64,000 bases of DNA from positions 72,852,501 through 72,916,500 of the forward strand of contig JAZHRO010000003.1 in the NCBI GenBank assembly GCA_037157565.1, written 5' to 3'. This DNA comes from Thalassia testudinum (taxonomy: Eukaryota; Streptophyta; Magnoliopsida; Alismatales; Hydrocharitaceae). The translations under genes and the position numbers were made by a program. Of the stretch, positions 45,287-56,073 are shown one piece after another. Numbering within the stretch: the first letter of the stretch is position 1; each line of letters starts with the position of its first letter. Below the pieces are notes generated by a model, which made no database searches, was not told where the DNA came from, and was given only the letters and a program-made list of their open reading frames with translations.

Positions 45287-45304
45287 TAGCATCGTTGTCA
45301 GGGA
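45287..45304 (+). promoter_or_regulatory. Primer-binding site of C2 (decayed)
   Basis: TAGCATCGTTGTCAGGGA; differs from the tRNA-Asp complement mainly by C-to-T and G-to-A changes. No extension beyond about 18 bases. Confidence 0.7.
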
Positions 45305-46236
45305 GGCACGTCTTTGCATTTTAATTGATTCTCTTGCTTGAAGTGGATCTTATCCCCTTGTCTCTCTTTTCTCTCATGGGTGCAGGAACTACAAGAACAA
45401 AGTGGGAATTTGGAAGTGAGAGCTCAAAGTTCCTTTTCTTCCCATGATTCAAGTTGGTCCCCCATTTCGTGTCACATTTAGGCTAAAAGACTACAAAAAA
45501 AATATTAAACTTGGCTTTTAGGATCCTAAACATCTTAATTAAGTGGAGTGGTGCCCATAAAAATCCATTGTTTGCTTGTATGCTTCATTAAACATCACTC
45601 CAATCCAAGTGTTGGTGTTCTATTTTTCGGGTCTAAATTTCTATCCAAACTTCAAAATTCAATTCCAAACACCATAGGTCCCTTAAAATCTTGAAATTTC
45701 ACATAGTGATTCCAAATAAAGATAGGAACGTTTGTTCTAAATTTCAGATCAATTGAATTTGTATTTAATTTCTAAAAATTTGTGGATTGCTAAAGGTCAC
45801 ACCCTCTGATGTTCCTATTTTGCTACTGTCCGTGAATTTTTAGAATTTTTAATACTCATATAATTTTTGTGAAATTTAGCTTTCTAGAATCCTTACAAAA
45901 TTCTACATCTCACATAAAATCACCAAAATTTTAAGAGGCCAGTGGTGGTATAGGAAAGTCCAAAATACCTACGGGTATCATTTATAGACTTTGACAATAG
46001 CACAAATAAAAATTCAAAACAAATATTAAACAAACTCCTAAAATCTTAAAAAAATATTTTCTGGAATCCTTGTTTGATTTTTCATAAACTAGTGCTGTTG
46101 TTTGCATTGTTTGGACTACTACTTAATCAAGAAGCCCAAAAAAATCTTCATCGGCAATTAATTTTCTGTTTTAGGGTTCAAATCAAATTTAGGTTTCTTT
46201 CTTTCTTTTTAGTCCCATAACATAAAGGAAACACGT
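45305..46236 (+). other. Leader of C2, first part
   Basis: Aligns with the C1 leader (reverse of 29230-30180). Interrupted by the E2 solo LTR within a segment that C1 keeps intact. No gene seen. Confidence 0.75.
46232..46236 (+). repeat. Target duplication of E2, left (cacgt)
   Basis: Pairs with cacat at 50209-50213; the one difference is a CpG-to-CpA change. Confidence 0.65.
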
Positions 46237-49200
46237 TGATGTGTGGATTCCACTCAACTCAGTAATTAAGTTAATTTCACTTAATTAAGAGTAGAAGAAA
46301 TCACTTTGGTTAACTCGACGTTGTGTCGGTTGTGTAGTATAGGGTAGAATTAACCTAACATTTTAGAAATTTTTACTAGTTGAGTCCAGGTCAATCACTG
46401 GGAGGCATAATAATTTTCTCCAAATTCACCAATTTTCTTTTATCTCTTTAAGTTTAGGAGGTAAAACTAGTCTAATTTTCAAAACATGAATTTTGTCAAA
46501 ATATTTAACTACAAAGGATATACAAAATTCCATATGTAAAACATATTTACTCAAAATGTTGTACTTTATTAACAAGTAAACATGCTAGTTTTTCAATTTT
46601 ATTTCATTCTAAGAAATTAAGGCAATTAAAAGTATTCTATTAAAACATACCATTTTACAATTAAGAACAAAAAGGTACTGATGCAAGAAAATTTCTTTTA
46701 TTTTCATCTCTCTTCAGCCTCCAATCTTCTTCTTTCTTTCTTTTATTTCCTTCTCTCAAACTCTCTTTCTTCTTACCTTTCTTGTGTTGTTCCTGCCTTC
46801 TTATCCTCCTTCTCTTCTTCCCTTAGTTTTTCTCCTTTGTTCCTTAGTCTCTTTTTCTTAACACTTCTTACCACCTACACCTTCTTCTTTAGCACCTAGC
46901 ATCCTTCAGCGGCTTCTCTTTTCCTTAAGCTTCCTGCTGAACTGGGTTTTCTTACTTTTTTACCCAAAAGTTTTTTTTATTTGCGGCGAGGTCCTTTCGA
47001 GGATACAGAGCACCCTGAGACTAGGGTGGGACCAGACCCTACTCAGTCCTCGCCTAATCTCAGTTAGGTTCGTTTCGGTTCATTTGTTAATCTGTTCATA
47101 GTCTCGAGCTGCATCGCTCAACCCGGCCTCCCAGGTCACACTCGCCCTCCTAGGGCATAATCACTTTCGCATGCCCCCAAGGGCGCACACCCGCAGGCAT
47201 AAGCCCGCACACATAGAAATAAAATGCTCAGATCAGATCAGAAGGAATCGGAACCGGTGTGACGAGCGCTGACGACTGCATAGCCAAGGGAACAAATTAG
47301 TTTTATCCTCGGGCACATGCTCGTGAATATCCGAGGCGGGACTAATCTACCCCTTCCATACCCGAATTCAAACAATCGTAACTTTCTACCCAGAGCTCCA
47401 AATTGAATGATTTCAAGTTTGTTGGAAAGCTCTAAGGGTAATCTACACAATTTCAGGGTCAATTTAAGTTTTTAATGATGTTTGGATCTTCAATTTAAAA
47501 CATGAAATTAGGGGTTCCTATGGGTTTTCTAAAAGCCTGGAAAGTGTTTTAAATCGGGAGAGTCCTCAGATGGACTTCTCTCATCTATTAAAAAGTTTGT
47601 ATATGTTATATAAGCAATTCCGCTTTTGTTAGGATAGATTTTAGACTCTCAAGACCTTCAGAACCTGCAGAGAAGCTTATCTCTTCTCTGAAAGCTTCAG
47701 AGATTGATTTTTAGATTTCAGTAAGTGCAACAGACACTTTAAAGTGTTCCTAATCTATTTAGGTTAATTCTAAGGGTTATAACAGATCAATCTGGGTAGG
47801 TTTTAAGTTTAAATTTCATCAAAATAGTACTTCTATTGGTTTGGGTTCGAAAGTAACCTAAATTAGTAGAAACTAAATCTTCACTAATTACATCATCTAA
47901 GCTTACTTTATTTACTTTCAAATCATCAATTAAGATCCCAAAAATAATTTTCACTCCTTAAAATCTCAATTCAACCTCATAACTCCATTACCAGACTCAT
48001 GTTTGACTGTGGAAGCTCGAAAATTGACTTTCTGCTCTAAGCTTCCTCCTAAGAAATTAATGCCTCAATCAGAGTCTCATCATCAGAAACTTCTTCAAAT
48101 CTTTAGATTTGTGTTCTATCCTTAATTTCTAGGGTTTCAGGCTCGCCGCCTGAACTAAAATAGGTGTGCGTTCGATAGAATAAAGGAATGATTGCTACAA
48201 TGATTTGAAGGTTAAAATAGCTTCATTGCATTGCACTGAAGCTTCTGAGCTCCTTAAATGTTTCTCAAATCCTTCATAACGGACTTCTCCAACTCGTCGG
48301 AGTTGGGGAAGAAGTTACATCTATAGCTCCAGTGGTTAAAACCTGAAACAAATTTCTTTAAAATAATCATTAATCCTTATTATACTATTCTAGAGCCACT
48401 TAGCATGTTTAAGAGGCTGTAACACAAAAATGGCTCGTCGGAGCTCGCCGGATCTCCGGTGAGTCTAGAAAATGTAAATTGCATGCACAGATTGACAAAA
48501 CTAACCATTTTTAATCCAAAAATGATTTTAAGGTTACAAGGAACCTCTTTATCACATTAAATTCCTCATTTGTTCATTAAAATGTAAGATTTGACAGTAA
48601 GTTTATTTCTTAAAAGATTTGAGTGGTTAAAGCTCATGACTTGATTTAACTACTCAATTGAGAGGTTAAATCAAGTCAACAGATGTTATTATTCATAAAT
48701 ATGTATTTAATTTATAGTTTGAACTGTTCCTGAGCAGCCATGGACAGCGAGCTCAGGAACTAAATTAAGATTTAGGCATTTAATTGTAGATGATAATAAT
48801 AGGTAATATAATGTCGATTAGGGTTCATTGGTGGTGATAGGTGATGAAAGAACCCAGTGAAGGTGGAAATAGGACGATTATTGTCACCATAGACAGTGTC
48901 AGTAGTTGGTGAAGGTGAGATTTGAATTAGGTGTTTAGGTGATTTAATTAATGATTAAGTGAATTAGAAGTGAACATGGAAGATACAGGAAGGTGTACAG
49001 TGAATTAAAAGACAAAATTAAAGCTCTGGCGAGCACAAGGAACTTGCCAGAGTTAGAGGAGATGAAACTAAATTCCGAAATTATTCTAACCAAACTAACT
49101 AAACGAACTAAGTTAGACTACTACTCCTAGTCTACATTACCTGGATGAAGCGTTCAATAGGGTTCCGCCGAAGTCTCATGGCGGACGACGAAATCAGAGG

Positions 49201-50208
49201 GTGGGTGAAAGATCTCCGATAGGCAGATTTGTGGTGGAGCAGAGGAATCCTTAGGTCGGTGCCTTTGTCGGAGATGCGGAAGACCACGACAAATCTCCTC
49301 GGCTACTTAAGATGGACGGAGGAAGTCAGAAGATAGAATGGGGAATAGCTGGAGGTTTGGAAGAATAGCCTATTTGGTCGGATGCAGCGTTAGAAGAGGG
49401 AAGGGAGGCAACTTGCCTAAAATCAGAGGTGTGAGGGGGTATTTATAGTAGTTTGCTTTGAAGAGAGAGGCAGGGTCTGGCCGAAGAAGGAGCTCGAGGA
49501 GCTTAGCCTCTGTCATCATCTCCGACGACGGTGAGGTTATCTCCCACTGAAAAATAGGATTCTCAGTTAATCCAGACCGATGGGTGAAGTGGAGGTGGTG
49601 AGCGCAAGCTGCAAGAGCTTGGGCAAAGAGGAATGATGTCGGCAGGGTGGTGATTGCACGGTAGGGTGACTCTCTACCGCCAGCCGTTCATTCGGCTAGA
49701 GAAGAAGAAGAAGAAGACAAAGAGGGACTTAGAAGTATTAAAACTTAAGGACTTGTGTGAGAAATAAGGACCCGACTGTAATTAATATTAAGGACTAAAA
49801 TGTAAACCCAGGTTTTGAAGGTTTATTTTAATTTAGATCTTTTTCAACTTTTTATATATGTTATTAAATAAGGTAAATATTATGTTTACAACTTGAATTT
49901 ACATTTTTGACCTTTTTAGGTTAATTTATTAGATTAATTAAAATCACTTACTTTATTACATACTTAGTTATACATTATATTTAAGTTACTTATCTTCCTA
50001 ATTAAGGAAATGATTAATAGGATTTCGAGTCCAATTACTATCTAAATTACTAATTGAATGATGAAATGTCATTTTAAACTTATTTTAAAGTCCTTAACTA
50101 AATGTCCCTTATTCTATATTTAACCCTTATATATTCATAACTTTAGCTAATTAACTAGGAAGACTAGTAAATTAGGGGTAATTAGAGATCATGATGAGTG
50201 TCTCATCA
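46237..50208 (-). mobile_element. E2: solo LTR of family E (3972 bp)
   Basis: Matches E1's LTR end to end, including TATA box (49441-49447), the purine tract (about 46710-46870 on the sense strand) and palindromic terminus (TGATGAGACACTCATCA in element sense at 50208). No internal sequence; flanks are contiguous C2 leader and a near-perfect 5-bp duplication. Formed presumably by LTR-LTR recombination. Confidence 0.88.
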
Positions 50209-51080
50209 CACATCATCACCAATATAACTTGTTTTCCTTTGATTATGGAAGTTTCAAAGTTGTTTGAACTTTTAAAAAGAGAAGCCAAAAAACACATTAA
50301 ATTAAATTGAATCGTAAAAGATAGAAATACAAAAATTGTGTGACAACTTATTTGAAATTGGAACCACTTTCCAATTCCTGTGCACACACAAAAAAATTGA
50401 AATAACAGGGCAAAGACCCAATGAATGCCCTCCACATTCCATGTGCACACTAATATCCTAGAACAAATTAAATTTGTAGCAATTTGACCCCTAAGGTTTT
50501 CATCAACTTAGGCTCGCTATATAGGTCTTAAGTTTTCTATAGTTAATACCAATTCTTTCATCTATATCTGGTGTTCAGGCTGATGGGTTGTGTCAAATGA
50601 CCAGGCATAGGTTTGTACAAGCACCTGGGGATTTTCCTGGGAAACGCTTGGGCCCAAACCTCCCCTTAAGCAACTTGGCTAGATTTGTTGACAGAATAGG
50701 TATTCACTGTTGATTACTTATTTTATAAGTAGACCAAGCCTTAGGCTAATTTTTTTTAGGGAGTCACACTTAAGCTAGACCAATTTGTTGTTTGAATTGC
50801 ACACTTTCACTCATCTCTTTCTTTTCTCCTCCCCTCCAATTCTTCCAAAATAGTGCATGCACGAGCGAAGGTCCCAAAAACCACATCTTGATGGATCATC
50901 TGATTTTGCCCCCCAGACTAGAAAAGAAATATATATAGAAAAAGGAGAAAAATATAAGAAAATAATAAAAAAATCACACTTCACCGCACAAGTATGGCTG
51001 GCAAGTTGCTGTGGGTAACAGCCCATTGGCCGATTGTCCAGAACCCAGCTCACAAAAAAATGCACAATAATTCCCAAAAC
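50209..51080 (+). other. Leader of C2, second part, then unassigned sequence
   Basis: Up to about 50925 it aligns with the reverse of C1 28560-29240, including the GGGCCCAAAC block. 50926-51080 is not recognised. There is no gag frame like that of C1, so C2 is leader-only or truncated. Confidence 0.65.
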
Positions 51081-51610
51081 ACTTAGGGATGAAGCGGGAA
51101 AGTAGAATAAACTGGGGAGATATACACTGGGTTCACCCCTGTGTCGACCTCATAAGTAAAAGAAATAGGGAGAAAGATACCAATTGAAAAGATAAACCTT
51201 TAGGCAAGGTCAACTAGGGTCGTAGAAAGCTAAACTCCATTTCAATGGCCACCTAGTGAGTCTTTCACTATTTTCACAAGATGCTTAGCACTTAGAGTCC
51301 TTTTCAAGTCTAGGGTGGGTTGGGTAGCTGTAAAAAGTTATCCCGGAACACTCAAACTCCAGAAGTTCAAAAAAATTAGAAAAGAAGAAAAATAAAAAAT
51401 GTATCTTCCCTTTCCAAACAAGGCGACAACTTGGGCATTCTGGCAGACACCTACTTACTGATGATTTTTCTTTGTTTAGGACCTTAGTTGAAATTTTATA
51501 TTGATTATAAATGACTTATGCCTAAGCGGTCTAATCCTAATTCTACTTTTAGACATAGCATGTAGCTTAATTTTGCTAGGGACTAGCAAAAGATAGGCAT
51601 AAGGGTATTA
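51081..51610 (+). other. 3' UTR end and decayed polypurine tract
   Basis: Ends in TTTTGCTAGGGACTAGCAAA (a 9-bp stem hairpin), then a decayed polypurine tract (ggcataagggta) and the start of a B LTR. By this architecture it is the 3' end of a plus-strand element; whether that is C2 or another B copy is unclear. Confidence 0.5.
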
Positions 51611-51875
51611 TGTAAACACAACTATTTGAGTTAAAATGCCTATTCATGCATGTTCCGAGGCTTAGATTTGCATTTCATGTTATAAATATTGCAAGGCATG
51701 CATCATTTTGCAATTATAATAGCCGTACATAATTAGGTTAATTACGTCCTTTTTGTGATAAGGAGAGAAGGATATTTATTTCAGAGCCTCGATAGATGAT
51801 GCAACCATATGGATCTGATCAAGACGACGATCAGAGTCCAACGCCTCCGAAATTACCTCCAAAATCGCCTTCCTA
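51611..51875 (+). repeat. Family-B LTR fragment (5' end)
   Basis: Starts TGTAAACACAAC and matches 42236-42480, then stops at family-E leader sequence. Confidence 0.75.
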
Positions 51876-52266
51876 GCCAGATAAAGATGTATTTTTTGTT
51901 TTTTTTCTTTTTAAATGCAACAAAACAAAAGACTAAGAAATACTCACAAAACAGCAAATCAATTTCCCACCTTCTCCTTAGATTACCCGCAAAGGTAAAC
52001 TTGAAAAGAAGACAAAAAATAAAAACAAAAATAAAACAAAAACAGAAGAAAACACACTAATTAGAACAAAAACATTAAAAATGGAAATATAATTACATAA
52101 TGCCTCCTAATTAAACAATTAATCAAACTAAATTTTAGTGAATTAAGGGATTACCTCCCGGGCAATGGCGCCATTAAAATGATCGGTAGACAAAACAATG
52201 CTGGGGAATATTTTGATGAGTGAAATGAGGCAAAATATTACCTCCCCGGCAACGGCGCCATTAAAA
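51876..52266 (-). other. E4: family-E leader with two primer-binding sites
   Basis: Matches the E1 leader. A 33-bp segment carrying the primer-binding site occurs twice, at 52151-52183 and 52238-52270, with 54 bp between. The LTR-proximal copy is the better tRNA-Asp match (TGGCGCCGTTGCCGGGGAGG in element sense). Confidence 0.75.
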
Positions 52267-53055
52267 TGATGCGTGACTTCCACTCAACTCAGTATTTAAG
52301 TTAATTTCACTTAATTAAGAGTAGAAAAAGTCACTTATGTTAACTCGAAATTATGTCAGTTGTGTATTATAGGGTCGAATTAACCTAACATTTTAGAAAT
52401 TTTTTCTGGTTGAGTCCAAGTCGTTCACTGGGAGGTATAATTTTTTTGTATATTCACCAATTATCTTTTATTTCTTTATAAGTTTAGGAGGTATAACTAA
52501 ATTGATTTTAAGAACATGAATTTTGCCAAAATATTTAAACTATAAAGAATATACAAAATTCCATATGAAAAACATATTTACTCAAATGATGTACTTTATT
52601 AACAAGTAAACATGTTGGTTTTCCAATTAAATTCCAAAAGAAATTAAGGCAATAAGAGTTCTTTTATTAAAACATGCCTTATTACAATTAAGACAAATTC
52701 AAAGAAATTAAAGAAATAAAACTTCATTTCCTCAGCCTCTCTCCTCTTCCTTTCTCTTCTATTTATTTACCCTTTATCACTTACTTTCTCGAATTCTTTT
52801 CTTTTTCTTCTCCTGTTCTGTTCCTGCCTTCTCTTCCATTAGTCTTTCTTCTTAGTGCCTTAGTAGCGCTTGTGCTCCTTTCTTTTGCTACTTTAGCTGC
52901 TGCCTTCTTGACACTTAACCTTAGCTTTCAGTACTTAGCCATCAGCTTCTCTGCTTCTCTTTTCTTTTCCTTTAATCCTTCAGTTGAATAAGTTTTTTTT
53001 ACTTTTTAACCAAAAATTATTTTATTCGTAGCGAGGTCCTTTCGAGGATACACAA
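52267..53055 (-). repeat. E4: family-E LTR fragment
   Basis: The U5 side of an E LTR including the purine tract (about 52740-52990), cut at gaggatacacaa by the insertion of F. Confidence 0.82.
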
Positions 53056-53992
53056 TGATGAGAGCCTCATCATGAGCCATAACTAGCTCATTTTGACCCA
53101 ATAAAGAAGATAAAAGCTCCTACATAACCTAGAAGAAGGCCTAAATGAAGGAATAAGTGCTCTGAGAAGAAAACATGAATTATGGTTAAAACTGCAATTT
53201 TACCATTGCAGTACATAAACGGGATTCCTCAGAGGCAAAAAATAGGTCAAATGGTCTAAATGAGATAAAAAGTGGGTTAAGTCAATCAGAAATAGGTTCA
53301 TGTGCAATTTAGGAATTAAATGACATTTGGTAACCCGAAAACAGACCCGCTTAAATTAACAATGTTCTGGTCAGGATAAAAATCAAGTAAACCCTCTAAA
53401 AATCATGTAAAAATACCCCTTAGGGTTTATAACACTTAATGTGGCCTTTGGAACCTAGTTTGACCAAGATTAGGGTCCTAGCCATTCAATTAACCTAATT
53501 TGGATTTTTATGCAAAATGTCCAGTCAAACGAGGTCAAACATAAAATACAACTTCACCATTGGATTCCTTAGGTCTAAATTAGGTTTTTACCAAAACTTG
53601 GACCTAAGGGGAGGTCATCTTGACCTACTTTACAATTTAGTACACCCAAATCACAATTTGGTCCCTATCTTTTGAAATCATTGCAGAGAGCCCCCTAATT
53701 TCCTCGCTACCTTTGCAATAAGGTCCTACCGCCATTGTTAGGTCAAAAGCAACCTCCGGCGAGGTTTAGAGAGGGATTACTCTCTGATTCCTCAGAGATC
53801 CCCTCCCAGAAATGGAAAGGAGATTCTCCGAGGAATTCCCTTCCATCTACGGCTAATCACAATCTTTGGTGTGAACCCAATCACTCGTGCGAACGCACAA
53901 GGGATTTGGGTATCTTAACCTATTTCCTACTCCGGTGAGCCATCAGAGGCAATAGGCGTGCCCTCCATGCTCTGAAAGCACAGCCTAGTGGC

Positions 53993-53999
53993 TATAAAA
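53993..53999 (+). promoter_or_regulatory. TATA box of F LTR
   Basis: TATAAAA in GTGGCTATAAAAGAACCC, aligned with those of A and X. Confidence 0.6.
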
Positions 54000-54813
54000 G
54001 AACCCACACCTCCGGCTGCTCATCTTGAGCTTGACTTGGCCGGACTTCCACCACCAATTCGTCTCTTTCTTCTCCGGCCAAGTGTCCAGCAAGCTCCAGC
54101 GAGCTCCCTCTCCCATCTTCTTCGCTTTGCCACAAAACAAGTGGCAAAGACACCTTCCTGATTCTCCTCTGCGCCGTGCAATACCCGCGCACGCTGCCTC
54201 AGCCCCGTCGTCGCCGCCGTCCTCCCCCACTGGGCAGCATCTTCTCCGGCGATAGTAGGTACAGCTGTCTGCCCTCTGTCTCCCTTCATCCCTATAATTA
54301 GGCTAGAACTACTCTCCATCTTCCCCTCTCTCTTTTCCCCCTTTTATTTCATTTAATTGGCCCTCGACCGACACTGACCACCTCCATCTTCCTCGCCTCC
54401 GACCGACCTCTGGAGAGACGCATCGACCATTCCGCCCCTCCACATGGCTCACCAACGGACTCATAAGCTCCGCCTCACCACAAGGAATAGCTTCCGCCCA
54501 TCAGCCATCCCTCTACACCTCCACAATAGCCCCCGAACAACCCCACACCTCTGGCCACAGGTTGACCTAGGCACGCACAGCTAGGCCGTCCTATGGCCTG
54601 CAACACCGCTCACCACCTTCGCCGTGCTACGGCGAAGGTCCCCATCTGGTCTAATTAGGCCAATAGGCCGTATTGGTGTTTGACAGTATCAACGCTCTTG
54701 CCGCCATTGACGACAGTTGAAGAAGCTCCAAAGGAGCTCCAGGCATCAGATCTCCCAGGCTCCAGGCCCAGCAGATTCGCGAGAGCGTTGCGAAGCCCTC
54801 GGGTCCAGCAAGC

Positions 54814-54818
54814 AGCAC
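54814..54818 (+). repeat. Target duplication of E3, left (agcac)
   Basis: Identical to 59128-59132; fixes both E3 boundaries. Confidence 0.9.
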
Positions 54819-55402
54819 TGATGATGTTGGTTGATGATTGTGTAATATGTGTAATGTGAATGATAATGATAACAATGACACCGATGATCTACAATGTGTA
54901 TATAACACAATGGTTGTATGATGATGAATGATTATTGTTATGATCATGTCGTTGTAGTATAGGGTGTATAATATAACCTTAAGGATGTCGTATAGTGGTG
55001 AGTATGGGTGAGTACCAGTCATTACAACCATTATTATCATTTGCTTATTTATCTAATTTTTACTGGTTTTGTTCCAGGTCGTTCTCTGGGAGGCAATTTA
55101 TTGAATTTAATTCGGTCACTCTTTGATTATCTCCGAAATTGTCTTCTTATTCAAAAAGAAACTTTACATTTAAAGAATGAATGAATGTTTTATTTACCTA
55201 GTTACTAAGAAGTGCCTGCAAAAAAATACTAACTATGAACAAGCATCAAACAATCTATTATTATACTCTAAACTATGTATTTAAAAGTTATACTATTAAC
55301 ACTAATATGTTAGTTCATACTACATTAGGATACCATAGTGTAAAAACTTAACTTACTAGTCTTTTATTTATAGTGACATATATATCAGTTTTAGTGACAG
55401 AT

Positions 55403-55476
55403 ATAAACGTCGCTAAATCTCAGAAAACACTATATACAACATAAAGAAGCAAACTGAGGTCTTTAGCGACGTTTAT
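55403..55476. repeat. Foldback with GTCGCTAAA arms inside E3
   Basis: ATAAACGTCGCTAAA at 55403-55417 is complementary to TTTAGCGACGTTTAT at 55462-55476, with a further ctcag/ctgag pair. The arms resemble subterminal repeats of plant CACTA transposons; termini are not clear enough to call one. Confidence 0.5.
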
Positions 55477-56012
55477 AGTGTCGTTTTATTCTGTTAGTAA
55501 TTATGTGGGTTTACTTATACGTATGTATATTACTTATTCTACTGTTGTATGTACAGTAAGTCTTTCTGTTCTTGTTATCTCTTGTGTTCCTTCTCTTAAG
55601 TCGTCTGTCCTTTCATTTTCTTTTGTGTTTAACTCTTGTCTCTAGAGGTATTTCAGAGGCTGCGGTGGAGACGGGGTTGGGCTAACGTCCTTAGTGTAAA
55701 ATGTGTTTAATTAGCGGGCACGCTTTTCAAGGATACACAGCACCCTACGGGTGGGACCATACCTTTACTAAGCGCGCCCTAATCTCAGATTAGGTGGCTT
55801 AGTTATGTTTTCAACCTCAGCGTCAGGCCTCAGCCAAACGCCTTAAAGCTCGCACAAGCTCGGGCCCCCGGCCCCGCACACATATCAAAGTTCAGCACAC
55901 ATCGTGTAATCGGACCAGACATAACAGGCAGTGTTTCGGGCGCCCTGCGCCTTGACGACTACTTACAGTATAGCATAAATTATATTTATATGGCTACGTT
56001 TAGTTTGCAGCA

Positions 56013-56073
56013 CACGATGTGGCGCTATTCCAGCGCCACATCGTGCGCTGGAAATCAGACGCAGCTGCGTCTG
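56013..56073. repeat. Two adjacent strong hairpins in E3
   Basis: A perfect 14-bp stem (56013-56026 with 56032-56045, loop attcc) is followed by an 18-bp perfect palindrome CAGACGCAGCTGCGTCTG at 56056-56073. Confidence 0.85.

Larger units (their letters stand above)
53056..54818 (+). repeat. 5' LTR of F, left part
   Basis: Starts TGATGAGAGCCTCATCATGA. TATA box at 53993-53999. Interrupted at 54818 by E3; together with 59133-60098 it gives 2729 bp, the expected family length. GC-rich frames at 53985-54319 are not called as genes. Confidence 0.9.
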
